Under the pieces are notes generated by a model. That model ran no database searches. It was not told where the DNA came from and saw nothing but the letters and a program-made list of their open reading frames with translations. The position numbers were made by a program, and so were the translations under genes. From Verminephrobacter eiseniae EF01-2 (GTDB lineage Bacteria > Pseudomonadota > Gammaproteobacteria > Burkholderiales > Burkholderiaceae_C), in NCBI RefSeq assembly GCF_000015565.1, contig NC_008786.1, forward strand, positions 124,001-188,000: a stretch of 64,000 nt of DNA, written 5' to 3'. Positions 1-8,689 of this stretch are shown here, piece after piece. Numbering within the stretch: position 1 is the first letter of the stretch; the number at the start of each line of letters is the position of its first letter.

Positions 1-1413
1 ATCGGTAGTGGTTTGGTGGATGAAGCCGACACCAAGACGCTTTACCGGGCGCTGCGTATTGCAGACCCCGTGAATGGGCATGATGCCCCACGCAATGTCG
101 GGTTACTGTTTTTCAGCCAGAACCCTGAACAGTGGTTTCCCGGTGCGCGGATAGAGGTCGTGCAGTTCGCGGGAGACTCCAGTGGCAACACGCTGGAAGA
201 AAAGGTGTTCAGCAAGCGGCCTGTTCAGGAGCAGCTTCGGGAGTGCCTTGCCTATCTGGAGGGTTTGTCTGTCCGCATGATCCAGAAACTGCCTGGGCGA
301 ACCCAGGCGGGCCATTGGGTCAGCTACCCATCGTTGGCTTTGCGCGAAGCTTTGGTGAATGCCGTCTATCACCGTTCGTATGAAGGCGTTCAGGAGCCGG
401 TCAAGGTCTATCTCTATCCAGACCGGATGGAGATCATCAGCTATCCGGGGCCTGTACCGGGCGTTGAAATCAAGCATTTGGATGGCTCTGCGCCTTTGCC
501 ACCCGTACCCGCACGTAATCGCCGTATCGGGGAACTGCTGAAAGAGTTGCGGCTGGCTGAGGGGCGCGGCACAGGCATCCCCAAGGTCAGGCGAACGATG
601 GAACAGAATGGTTCCCCGCCACCCCGGTTCGATTTCGATGAGGCGAGGAGTTACTTCCGCGTCACACTGCCGGTGCATCCAGAGTATCAAGCGATTCTTG
701 CGCTTCAGGATGTCGCGCATTTGCGAGCTGTCGGCGATGTCCAGGGGACGCTACAGCGCCTGCAGGAGGCATACAAGGCCAATCCCGCCACGCTGGGTGT
801 GGCGGTTGAATTGGCGAAGGAGTTGGTTTCCAAGGGAGATGTTCATGGCGCAGAAAATATCCACCAGCAGTTCAAGGCCAGCGCCCCAGCAGCAAACTCT
901 GCGTCGCTGATAACACTCATTGCTTCGGCGTGGCTTGATGCAGGTAAGCAGAAGGAGGCAGTTTCTTGGCTTAACAAACTGCCGCTACTGGATGCTATTG
1001 GCGATGCCTTTGAGGCAGCGATACAGGAGAAACGCGCAGGTAGGTTTGAAAAAGCGCATCGCTATTTCCAGTTAGCCGGAGATGCTGTTCTTCAGGATGT
1101 GAAGGCGCTTCACGAGTTCGCTCAAGTCAAAATGAAACTCGCGGATAAAGCTAGACCACGGCATCGTTCGGAGAGCCGGGTTGCGTACACCAAGCTGCTG
1201 GATGAGGCCAGGGAAATGTTGCAGCGTGTAGTGCAGATGAATGCTCCTCGTGCACGCCATGCATGGGCTTGGTATGACTTGGGGCGTGTGCTTCGCTGGA
1301 GCAAAGCAGCCTTGCCGGAAGTTCGCCGTGCCTTCGAGAAAGCTGTAGAGAACGACCCCCATGAGGACAGATTCTCGCGGGCGTTGAAGGAGTTGGATGA
1401 TCGCAATGGCTGA
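1..1413 (+). CDS. 5'-truncated AlbA_2/GHKL-type ATP-binding protein with TPR tail
   Basis: The reading frame is open at the window edge, so the N-terminus, where an AlbA_2 (Schlafen-type) domain would lie, is partly missing. The visible first 210 or so residues resemble the C-terminal half of AlbA_2 proteins once annotated as RecG-like transcriptional regulators. A GHKL-like stretch is recognisable around SLALREALVNAVYHRSY and continues to YLYPDRMEIISYPGP. After about residue 215 the protein becomes helical and repetitive, with TPR-like spacing to the C-terminus. It is followed by a SNF2 helicase gene overlapping by 17 bases, so the two were co-translated. AlbA_2 proteins next to SNF2 helicases are common in accessory, often defence-like loci; the role here is inference. 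The gene is intact as far as seen, but its partner is destroyed. Confidence 0.6.
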   Translation: MGSGLVDEADTKTLYRALRIADPVNGHDAPRNVGLLFFSQNPEQWFPGARIEVVQFAGDSSGNTLEEKVFSKRPVQEQLRECLAYLEGLSVRMIQKLPGRTQAGHWVSYPSLALREALVNAVYHRSYEGVQEPVKVYLYPDRMEIISYPGPVPGVEIKHLDGSAPLPPVPARNRRIGELLKELRLAEGRGTGIPKVRRTMEQNGSPPPRFDFDEARSYFRVTLPVHPEYQAILALQDVAHLRAVGDVQGTLQRLQEAYKANPATLGVAVELAKELVSKGDVHGAENIHQQFKASAPAANSASLITLIASAWLDAGKQKEAVSWLNKLPLLDAIGDAFEAAIQEKRAGRFEKAHRYFQLAGDAVLQDVKALHEFAQVKMKLADKARPRHRSESRVAYTKLLDEAREMLQRVVQMNAPRARHAWAWYDLGRVLRWSKAALPEVRRAFEKAVENDPHEDRFSRALKELDDRNG

Positions 1414-2435
1414 AATTGAAGCCGAAAGCGCCCTCCAACCCGGCGAGCGCATCACCCACCACGAGTACGGCCAGGGCGTCGTGCTCGATCCAGCGCGTGA
1501 CGGCTACCTGCGTGCATTCTTCAGCGTCGGCGAACGCCGGGTGCCGGTTGGCTCGGTGCAGCGCCAGCTTTCCCGCACCGAGCGCATCCTGCGCGCCGTG
1601 GCTGGCGGCGCGGATCGCGGGCGCAAAGCGTGGCTGTCCTGCGAAGCGCATGCGCTGCCGGTGGTGGAGAGCGCCTCGGCGCTGACCTCGGCCAGGATCG
1701 ATCTGCTGCCGCATCAGGTGGTGCTGACGCACCGCATCGCTACCGCCTCGCCCCGGCACTACCTGATCGCCGACGAGGTGGGCTTGGGCAAGACCATCGA
1801 AACCGCGCTGATTTTGCGCGAGCTGGTCAGCCGGGGGGAATTGAAGCGCGCACTGATGGTGGTGCCTGCCGGGCTGGTGAACAACTGGCACCGGGAATTG
1901 AACGCGGTGTTCCATCTCGATTTCGAGGTGTTCGGCTCCGAAGGCGACATCACCGACCGCAAGACGAATGCCTTCGCCAGGCACGACCGGCTGATCGCCA
2001 GCATCGACACGCTCAAGCGCCCGGCGCGCATCAGGCGGCTGCTGGACGCGCCGCGCTGGGATCTGGTGGTGTTCGACGAGGCCCACCATCTGGCTGCCTA
2101 CCGCACCGGCGGCAAGGTCAGAAAGACCGAGAACTACAAACTGGCCGAGGCGCTCAAGGGCCACTCACGCGACCTGATACTGCTGTCGGCCACGCCACAC
2201 CAGGGCAATCACTTCCAGTTCTGGATGCTGGCGCAGTTGCTCAATCCGGCCTTGTTCGGCAGCCCCGAGGAGATGGTGGAAAACCGCCACCGCCTGAACA
2301 CGGTGATGTTGCGCCGCACCAAGGCCGATGCCTGCCGACCCGATGGCTCGCCGCTGTTCGCGCGGCGCTGGGTGCACACGGAATCCTTTCTGATGGGCCC
2401 ACAGGAGCGGCTGTTCTACGAGAAGCTGCGGGAAT
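1397..2435 (+). pseudogene. SNF2-family helicase, fragment 1 (N-terminal ATPase lobe)
   Basis: This is the first of three pieces of one SNF2/SWI2-type ATPase gene. It starts at ATG 1397 behind AAGGAG (1387-1392). The piece carries the Walker A motif DEVGLGKTIE, the Walker B/DEAH box FDEAHHL and motif III SATPHQG, and stops after YEKLRE, where the AT-rich insert begins. Joining 1397-2435, 3626-4184 and 5807-7148 gives 2940 bases, an uninterrupted frame of 980 codons, which shows the pieces belong together. Such helicases are found in phage-defence and DNA-processing loci (DrmD of DISARM is one related type), but none of the other DISARM genes is visible here. The gene is inactive as it stands. 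Confidence 0.85.
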
Positions 2436-2499
2436 GAATGACGCCAAACCGCATCGGCGAAAAACGAATAATGCGGTTGTGCGCCTTAAATTATAACTT

Positions 2500-2925
2500 A
2501 TGAAACTGACCGCGGGATTTATTGCCGGCGCAACGCTTGTGCCCCTTGCGCTTATTCATTTTTACTGGGCATTTGGAGGGGCTTGGGGAAAGGATTCGGC
2601 AATCCCTTCCGATAGGAAAGGCGTAAAACTGTTTCAGCCGGGGTTGCCGGCTTGCCTGTTGACGGGGTTACTCCTGCTGTTGTGCGCGGTCAATATTTTC
2701 ATGGGCGCAGGCATCATGCCCATGCTCTTTGTTTCCCCACCGACGGTAATCCTCGGGCTTTGGGCAACAACGCTGATATTTGTCTTGCGGGCAATCGGGG
2801 ATTTTAAATATATCGGCTTTTTCAAAAGCATTAACGATACGGAATTTGGCAGGAGGGACTCTTTGTTTTTTTCTCCTTTGTGTCTTTTCTTAGCCATTTT
2901 ATGTTTGGCAATGGCAATGGCTTAA
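2500..2925 (+). CDS. DUF3995-like small membrane protein
   Basis: A 141-residue, strongly hydrophobic protein with about four membrane segments (roughly residues 5-25, 48-70, 78-98 and 122-140). The motif HFYWAFGGAWG near residue 21 followed by a proline-containing segment matches the DUF3995 family, whose function is unknown. Codon use is AT-rich compared with neighbouring genes. With the rest of the AT-rich insert it appears to have been brought into the helicase gene from elsewhere. It probably sits in the inner membrane; nothing in the context suggests a partner. Confidence 0.6.
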   Translation: MKLTAGFIAGATLVPLALIHFYWAFGGAWGKDSAIPSDRKGVKLFQPGLPACLLTGLLLLLCAVNIFMGAGIMPMLFVSPPTVILGLWATTLIFVLRAIGDFKYIGFFKSINDTEFGRRDSLFFSPLCLFLAILCLAMAMA

Positions 2926-3069
2926 CCCGCCATTGAATTAGGGTTGAACAGCGGTTCAGTCGGCAATCACAAGAGTAAATTTGGATTGAAGCGCCTTATA
3001 AAAAGGAGTCCATTTTTGAACAAGTCTTAGCGCGGACAAGTCGTGAGGTGAAACGGAGAGAAGCAATTC

Positions 3070-3267
3070 TCAGGGCTTTTTGCCATAAAAATAATCAGGC
3101 AGTCCTACGGTTTTTAAAATATGGTTTGCCCTGTCCACTTTTTCTTTAAACAGCGGTTGCTCATCGTAGTTGTTGTTGTCCAAGGCTGGATTGTATCTGA
3201 AACCTTTGGGAAGGTTTTCAAAGCCTTTGGGGAGTTTTTTTCGGCGCTGTTTTTTCTTGGTCTTCAT
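3070..3267 (-). CDS. small lysine-rich hypothetical protein
   Basis: A 65-residue protein starting with MKTKKKQRRKKLPKGFENL. A longer start at 3351 is possible, but the extension looks like spacer. It is highly basic at the N-terminus, has a repeated LPKGF motif, and ends in DYFYGKKP. Its base composition matches the AT-rich insert around it. No family is recognised. It may be a real small gene carried by the insert, but it has no membrane segment and no recognisable catalytic motif. Confidence 0.4.
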   Translation of the reverse strand: MKTKKKQRRKKLPKGFENLPKGFRYNPALDNNNYDEQPLFKEKVDRANHILKTVGLPDYFYGKKP

Positions 3268-3625
3268 AATTGAAAATTTAGTCGTTAAGCATTGTGCGAC
3301 AAAATTAGCAAACTCTTTCATGTCGGCAAATGGTCGGCAAGCCCCGCGCATAACGGGCGTCTCTCATTCGCTATTTGCTCCCGCGGGAGATACCAGGGAC
3401 ATGAAGGGCATGGAACGCCGAGTACACGGGCAACCCCATTAACCATTGCTAAGGCTTCGCTTTCGTCAAAAACTCCAGAGGGATTTAATATTTATAGAAA
3501 ACAAAGCGCCACATTATTAGAAGCGCGACCCCAAAGGGGGCATATAGGAGAAACATGGCTTCGAAGTTCAGCCGTTAGTCCAAGAAGTCAATGCCGTTGC
3601 GGCATAAAGCGGATTTTCTTGCCGC
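3268..3625. other. right part of the AT-rich insert, no gene seen
   Basis: About 360 bases between the small minus-strand gene and the resumption of the helicase frame. No convincing reading frame was found. The last 30 bases form the right-end hairpin of the insert (TGCGGCA ... TGCCGCA). Confidence 0.4.
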
Positions 3626-4184
3626 ATCTGGCCGATGGCTTCGATCTCGCCCGTCGGCAGGGCCATCAGGGGCGCGCACTGGGCTTTTTGATGGCGATTT
3701 TCCAGAAGATCGCGGCGTCGAGCTTTGCCGCCGTGCGGCGCACGCTGAAGCGCCGTTTGCTGATGCTGACGCTGCACGAGGCGCTCCTGCGCGACAAAGA
3801 CCTGGACATCGAGGGCCGCGAACGCTTGACCAGCCAGGCCAGGGATTTGATCCACGAGGAGTTCGGCCTGCCACGCGACAACATCGGGCGCAGCGAGGTG
3901 GAGCGCGTGCTCGCCGACCTCAGGCACCAGTTGATCAGGAAACTGGATGAGGATGCGCTGGAGATGGCCTCGGACCCCCACGGCAGCGAATACGTCGCGG
4001 TGCGCGCAGAGGAGGCTGCCGGCGCCGTCGTGGCACTCCATCTGCCCGAAGAGCGCCTGCGCATAGGCGCGTTGCTGAAGGTCTTTCCGCAGCAACGCGA
4101 AACCAAGACGCAGAAGTTGCTCGACGGCCTGGGAACCCTGTGGCGGCAAAATCCAAACGAAAAGATCGTCGTGTTCGCCACCTA
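3626..4184 (+). pseudogene. SNF2-family helicase, fragment 2 (middle)
   Basis: The helicase frame resumes at LADGFDLARRQ and runs through the linker to KIVVFAT, the start of the C-terminal RecA-like lobe, where the IS5-family element interrupts it. The residue split by the upstream insert is restored as Tyr (t at 2435 plus at at 3626-3627). The residue split by the IS is restored as Tyr too (ta at 4183-4184 plus c at 5807). It shows no frameshift of its own, so the disruption is by insertion only and probably recent. Confidence 0.8.
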
Positions 4185-5804
4185 GTCGGCCCTGCAAATT
4201 CTCTGCGACCCGCATGAATGCTGGATTTTTGACTCTTTGTGGTCCACCGAATCTCCCAGGATTCGTTGAACAGGCAGCTGATTCCTGAGAGATTTGCGCA
4301 ATGCCCGAGCCCACCGACACGGCTGATTTCTTCCGCTCCCGTCTGGCCGAGATGATCGACTTGCGCCACCCGCTGGCGGTGCTGGCGAGCCGTCTTCCCT
4401 GGACGCAGATCGAAGCGGCACTGGCACCTTATTTCGCGCGTCGGGTCCGTGCCGGTCGAGTTCTGGAACACGACGATCTCTTCGGCCCTTCGCTCCAGGT
4501 CGCGGGCGCCGGTGTCGCCGCCGCGGGCCGCCCGCGTCTTCCCCTGCGCCTCATGGCCAGCCTGCTGTATCTGAAGCACGTCTACAAGCTCAGCGACGAG
4601 GAACTGGTCGAGCGCTGGGCCGAGAACGTGCAGTGGCAGTTCTTCAGCGGCATGACCTTCTACGAGCCACGCCTGCCCTGCGACGCCACCCAGATCGGGC
4701 GCTTCCGCTCGATCCTGGGCGAGGCCGGTGTCGAGGAACTCCTGAAGGCCACCATCGACACTGCGGTGGCCTCCAAGGCGATCAAGCCGGCCGAGTTCGA
4801 GCGCGTGATCGTGGATACCACCGTCCAGGAGAAGGCCATCGCCCACCCCGTGGACTCCCGCCTGCTGGAGATCGCCCGCGCCAAGGTGGTGGCTGCCGCC
4901 AAGCGCGCGGGCATCGCGCTGAAGCAGACCTTCGCCAAGGAAGGCAAGAACCTGCGCCGCAGGGCTGGCGGCTACGCCCACGCCAAGCAGTTCAAGCGCT
5001 TGAAGAAGGTGCTCAAGCGCCAGCGCACGGTACTGGGTATCGTGCTGCGCGAAGTGCAGCGCAAGCTTTGCAAGTTGCCTGCGACATCGGTGCCTGCCGT
5101 CGATCGCTTGCGCGCACTGATGGGCCGCGCCGAGCGCATTCGCACCCAGCGCCCGAAGGACAAGAACAAACTCTATGCATTGCACGCGCCCGAAGTTGAG
5201 TGCATCGGCAAGGGGAAGGCGCGCCGGCCTTACGAGTTTGGCGTGAAGGTCAGCGTGGCCGTCACGCACAAGCAGGGGCTGGTGGTCGGTGCGCGCAGCT
5301 TCACGGGCAACCCGTATGACGGCCACACGCTGGCCGAGCAACTCGAGCAGGTCAAGATCCTGACGGAGGACACGGGCGCCAGCCCGAAGCAGGCAGTGGT
5401 GGACCTGGGGTTCCGGGGCGTGGACGCAGCCAATCCGGGCATCCAGATCATTCATCGGGGGCGCTTCAAGTCCTTGACCGATGCCCAGCGCCGCTGGCTC
5501 AAGCGAAGGCAGGCGGTGGAGCCCACCATCGGACACCTGAAGCACGACAACGGGATGGATCGGTGCTGGCTGCAGGGTGCCACCGGTGACGCGCTGCATG
5601 CAGTGCTGTGTGCGGCGGGCTACAACATCCGCTGGCTGCTGCGCGCCATCATGCGCCTCGGGCTCAAGGGCCTTTTATTGCGCCTGATCGCCTTGCTGCG
5701 CACGCTCATCGGCGTCCCCCACTTCTTCGCATCCAACGAAATCACGCCATCACGCGCCGCCGCGCGGTTCGCTGCGATAGCGAAATGAATTTCGCAGGCC
5801 CGAC
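4185..5804 (+). mobile_element. IS5-family insertion sequence, complete
   Basis: A 1620-bp element with one transposase gene. The ends are imperfect inverted repeats: left GTCGGCCCTGCAAATTC, right (reverse complement) GTCGGGCCTGCGAAATTC. It is flanked by TA on both sides (4183-4184 and 5805-5806); CTA is an alternative, since the bases before TA also match. Removing the element and one TA restores the helicase reading frame exactly, which fixes the boundaries. The transposase frame is intact, so the element may still be mobile. Confidence 0.85.
4301..5788 (+). CDS. IS5-family transposase
   Basis: A 495-residue DDE transposase of the IS5 family. The N-terminal region carries the conserved segment LKHVYKLSDEELVERWAEN (about residues 91-109). 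The likely catalytic triad is Asp172 (VIVDTTVQ), Asp368 (AVVDLGFRG) and Glu407 (VEPTIGHLK). A basic, helical stretch lies between the first two acidic residues. No stop or frameshift interrupts it. It would cut and rejoin its own element ends. It is inserted in the same direction as the helicase gene. Confidence 0.9.
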   Translation: MPEPTDTADFFRSRLAEMIDLRHPLAVLASRLPWTQIEAALAPYFARRVRAGRVLEHDDLFGPSLQVAGAGVAAAGRPRLPLRLMASLLYLKHVYKLSDEELVERWAENVQWQFFSGMTFYEPRLPCDATQIGRFRSILGEAGVEELLKATIDTAVASKAIKPAEFERVIVDTTVQEKAIAHPVDSRLLEIARAKVVAAAKRAGIALKQTFAKEGKNLRRRAGGYAHAKQFKRLKKVLKRQRTVLGIVLREVQRKLCKLPATSVPAVDRLRALMGRAERIRTQRPKDKNKLYALHAPEVECIGKGKARRPYEFGVKVSVAVTHKQGLVVGARSFTGNPYDGHTLAEQLEQVKILTEDTGASPKQAVVDLGFRGVDAANPGIQIIHRGRFKSLTDAQRRWLKRRQAVEPTIGHLKHDNGMDRCWLQGATGDALHAVLCAAGYNIRWLLRAIMRLGLKGLLLRLIALLRTLIGVPHFFASNEITPSRAAARFAAIAK

Positions 5805-5806
5805 TA

Positions 5807-7148
5807 CCTCGGCACGGTGGATTTGATTGCCCGCGAGATCGACCAGACCTTCCCCGGCCAGGGCGTGGAGGTGTTGCGCGGCGGCGACCACGGAGCGAAG
5901 GTGGCGGCGGAGCGCCGGTTTCGCCAGAAGGATGGTCCGCGTGTGCTGATTTGCACCGCTGCGGGCCGCGAGGGCATCAACCTTCAGTTTGCGCGCATCC
6001 TGTTCAACTTCGACCTGCCGTGGAACCCGATGGACGTGGAGCAGCGCATCGGGCGCATTCACCGCTACGGGCAAAACCACACGGCACAGGTTTACAACTT
6101 CGTGTTGTCGGACACCATCGAGGGCCGCATCTTCCTGATGCTGGACGAGAAGTTGGTCGAGATCGCCAGGACGGTCGGCAAGGTCGACGATCGAGGCAAG
6201 GTCGCAGAGGACCTGCGGGCACAGATTCTTGTTTACAACTTCGTGTTGTCGGACACCATCGAGGGCCGCATCTTCCTGATGCTGGACGAGAAGTTGGTCG
6301 AGATCGCCAGGACGGTCGGCAAGGTCGACGATCGAGGCAAGGTCGCAGAGGACCTGCGGGCACAGATTCTTGGCCAGTTGTCCGAGCGGCTGAACTACGC
6401 CCGCTTGTATCAGGAAGCGCTTTCCGACCCCGAACTCCAGCGCACCCGGGTCGAGTTGGAAGCAGCCCTGTCCAATTCCCGCGAAGCGCGGCAAGTGGTG
6501 TTCGATCTGTTCCAGGACCTCGAAGGCTTCAGCCTCGATGACTACAAGCCCTTCTCCGATGTCTCGTCCAGCCTCGATCGTCTGGTGCGATTTCTCTGCG
6601 CTGCGGTCATGCAGCGCCAGCAGAAGCTGCTCAAGGTGGATGAACAAACCTACGACCTCATGACGGCCGATGGCGCGCGCCGTGCGCGCTTCACCCTGAA
6701 CCGCGACAGCGCCACGAACCAGGATGATCTGGAACTGTTGGGTTTGGATCACCCCTTGGTGCAAGAGGAGTTGGGGCGCTGGCGCAGCGTGCCGCCGGAG
6801 GACATCGGCATCGCCGTTGCGGGCGATGTCGAGGAGCCTGTGCTGCTGTCGCTCTGGATGGTCGAGACATCCGCAGGCAACGGCGAGCGCCGCGTGGTCG
6901 TGCAGCCCATTGCCATCGAGCACGATGGCACGAGAGTGCCGGCCGTCGAGCGCCGCTGCGAGCGGTATTTGCAGGCCCCGGCAAGCGCGCCGAGGCTCGC
7001 GCCCGAACAGCGGCTGGCGCTGTTTGCGCAAGCCGTGGAGCCGGCGCTCCAGCGGGAGCTCCAGCAGAAGGGCGCAGTCAATGGCGACGGCAGTTATTCG
7101 GCTGAATTGATTGCTTATGCCGAGATAAATTCTGACGGGCGGGGGTGA
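5807..7148 (+). pseudogene. SNF2-family helicase, fragment 3 (C-terminal lobe and tail)
   Basis: Continuation of the helicase after the IS, starting LGTVDLIAREID. It holds helicase motifs V and VI (TAAGREGINLQFA and QRIGRIHRYGQ) and a long C-terminal region of unknown role ending near SAELIAYAEIN. Just after motif VI it contains an exact 141-bp tandem duplication that would add 47 residues even if the insertions were lost. The last residues before the stop at 7148 look poorly conserved, so the true C-terminus may have been altered. Confidence 0.85.
6090..6371 (+). repeat. exact 141-bp in-frame tandem duplication
   Basis: Copy 1 is 6090-6230 and copy 2 is 6231-6371, with no difference seen between them. 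Each encodes the 47 residues that begin VYNFVLSDTIEGRIF and end LRAQIL. The unit is a multiple of three, so the frame is kept. Perfect identity suggests a recent event. Confidence 0.95.
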
Positions 7149-7315
7149 AAATTTTGACCAGCGGATGCGTGCGATGCCGAGCAGATACGCCTCACGCTTG
7201 ACTCAAACAGCCCGGACTGCCTGACGATGTAGCCCGTAGCCCGCCGGCTTCTTCCGCTCGTCGATCCCCCCTTCGTCGACAAGACGCCGCATCCGGCCCA
7301 TCCGGCGCACACCGG

Positions 7316-8689
7316 CTACACGCGCCTCAAATGCCAAGCCTTGGGCCGGGTAAAGGTTTGAATCCCATAGCGCGACAAGGTGAGGCCGACGCCCGAATCA
7401 CCCACCCCGCTCCAAGGCAGGCGCGGGCTGACGCGGTCGCAGCAGTTCCAGTAGACGCTGCCGGCATCGATCTGCGCCAGCAGCGCGCGGGCGCGCGCTG
7501 CGTCGGGCGTGTAGACGCCGGCGGTCAAGCCGTAGCGGGTGTCGTTCATCAGCCGCAGGGCCTCGGCGTCATCGCTGACACGCTGGATGCCGATGATGGG
7601 GCCGAAGCTCTCCTCGCGCATCAGCGCCATGCGGTGGTCCACCTCGATCAACACCGTCGGCTCGAACCAATTTCCGGGGCCGCTCAAGCGCTTGCCGCCG
7701 GTGAGCAGGCGCGCGCCCTTGGCCAGCGCGTCGTCCACCTGCGCTTGCAGCACAGCCAACTGAGGCGCGCGCGTGATGGCGCCGATGTAGCTGCTGTCTT
7801 GCAGCGGGTCGCCCAGTTTGAAGCTGCGCACGGTCTCGACGAAGGCATGGACGAAGCTGTCGTGAATGGCTTCATGCACATAGATGCGTTCCACCGAACA
7901 ACAGCTTTGGCCGGTGTTGTACATCGCGCCGTCGGCGAGTGCGGCTGCGGCGGTCTGCGGGTCGGCGTCTGCGCAGACGTAGCTGGGGTCTTTGCCGCCC
8001 AACTCCAGTTGCAGTTTGACCAGGCGCGGCGCCAGGGTCTGGGCGATGCGCTGGCCCGTGGCGTGCGAGCCGGTGAAAAATACGCCGTCCAGGTCTTGAT
8101 CGAGCAGCGCGCTGCCCACGTCTGCCGCACCGATCAGACAGGCCAGCAGGTCTTTGGGCACGCCGGCTTCGTGCCACAGCCGGGTCATGGCCAGGCCCGT
8201 CAGTGCGGCAAATTCGGATGGCTTGTAGAGCACCGCATTGCCCGTCAGCAGGGCTGGAATGAGCACATTGCTGCCGACGAACCAGGGGTAGTTCCAGGCC
8301 GAGATGTTGGCGATCAGGCCCAGCGGGACATGCTCGATTTGCTCTTGCGTGGTGGCGTCGTCGAACACGGTTTCGCTGGCGATGCTGGCCGCCGTTTCGG
8401 CGCTGAAAAAGTCGATGCGCGCCAGCAGGCCGTTCAACTCGTTGCGTGACATGGTGATCGGCTTGCCGGTCTCTTGCGTCATGGTGCGCGCCAGCGACTC
8501 CAGCTCGCGCACCACGCCAGCCCGAAAGCGGCCCACGCAGGCCAGCCGCTCCTGCAGCGCAACGCGCGCCCACGCCGTTTGCGCGGCACGCGCCAAGCGG
8601 CTCTTGGCGGCAACGCTGGCGGCGTCGTCGGCAGGCAAGATGGCGAGGATCTCGCCGGTGGCCGGGTTGTGGATGGAAAGCATGCTCAT
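7316..8689 (-). CDS. NAD(P)-dependent aldehyde dehydrogenase
   Basis: A 457-residue aldehyde dehydrogenase, close to the family's usual 450-500. It starts at MSMLSIHNPATGE; the ATG overlaps the stop of the upstream hydrolase gene by four bases (ATGA). Visible active-site features are Asn133 (AWNYPW), the cofactor-binding FTGSHATG (205-212), Glu229 (ELGGK) and the nucleophile Cys263 or Cys264 (GQSCCSVER). It is the last gene of a minus-strand block with an iron alcohol dehydrogenase, a glutamine synthetase-like ligase and a C26 hydrolase. The likely substrate is the gamma-glutamylated aldehyde made by the alcohol dehydrogenase, as for PuuC or IpuH in related pathways; this is inference. Confidence 0.9.
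   Translation of the reverse strand: MSMLSIHNPATGEILAILPADDAASVAAKSRLARAAQTAWARVALQERLACVGRFRAGVVRELESLARTMTQETGKPITMSRNELNGLLARIDFFSAETAASIASETVFDDATTQEQIEHVPLGLIANISAWNYPWFVGSNVLIPALLTGNAVLYKPSEFAALTGLAMTRLWHEAGVPKDLLACLIGAADVGSALLDQDLDGVFFTGSHATGQRIAQTLAPRLVKLQLELGGKDPSYVCADADPQTAAAALADGAMYNTGQSCCSVERIYVHEAIHDSFVHAFVETVRSFKLGDPLQDSSYIGAITRAPQLAVLQAQVDDALAKGARLLTGGKRLSGPGNWFEPTVLIEVDHRMALMREESFGPIIGIQRVSDDAEALRLMNDTRYGLTAGVYTPDAARARALLAQIDAGSVYWNCCDRVSPRLPWSGVGDSGVGLTLSRYGIQTFTRPKAWHLRRV

Larger units (their letters stand above)
2436..3625. mobile_element. AT-rich 1.19-kb insert inside the helicase gene
   Basis: The helicase frame breaks at 2435 and resumes at 3626 without loss of a codon. 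The inserted DNA is far more AT-rich than its surroundings and codes for no transposase. Each end carries a short hairpin: AACCGCAT/ATGCGGTT near 2448-2480 and TGCGGCA/TGCCGCA near 3599-3626. The two ends look like imperfect inverted copies of each other. It contains a DUF3995-like membrane protein gene and a small lysine-rich gene on the opposite strand. It looks like a foreign, non-autonomous gene cassette. Whether it is integron-like, MITE-derived or the product of another mechanism cannot be settled from the sequence. Confidence 0.6.

Noticed and set aside
1397..7148. Calling the locus a DISARM system
   Set aside because: Only a SNF2-type helicase is present. The methylase and the DrmA, DrmB and DrmC genes are not visible in the window.
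7115..7312. Small minus-strand reading frame between the helicase fragment and the aldehyde dehydrogenase
   Set aside because: No recognisable family or ribosome site. Probably spacer or an eroded fragment.
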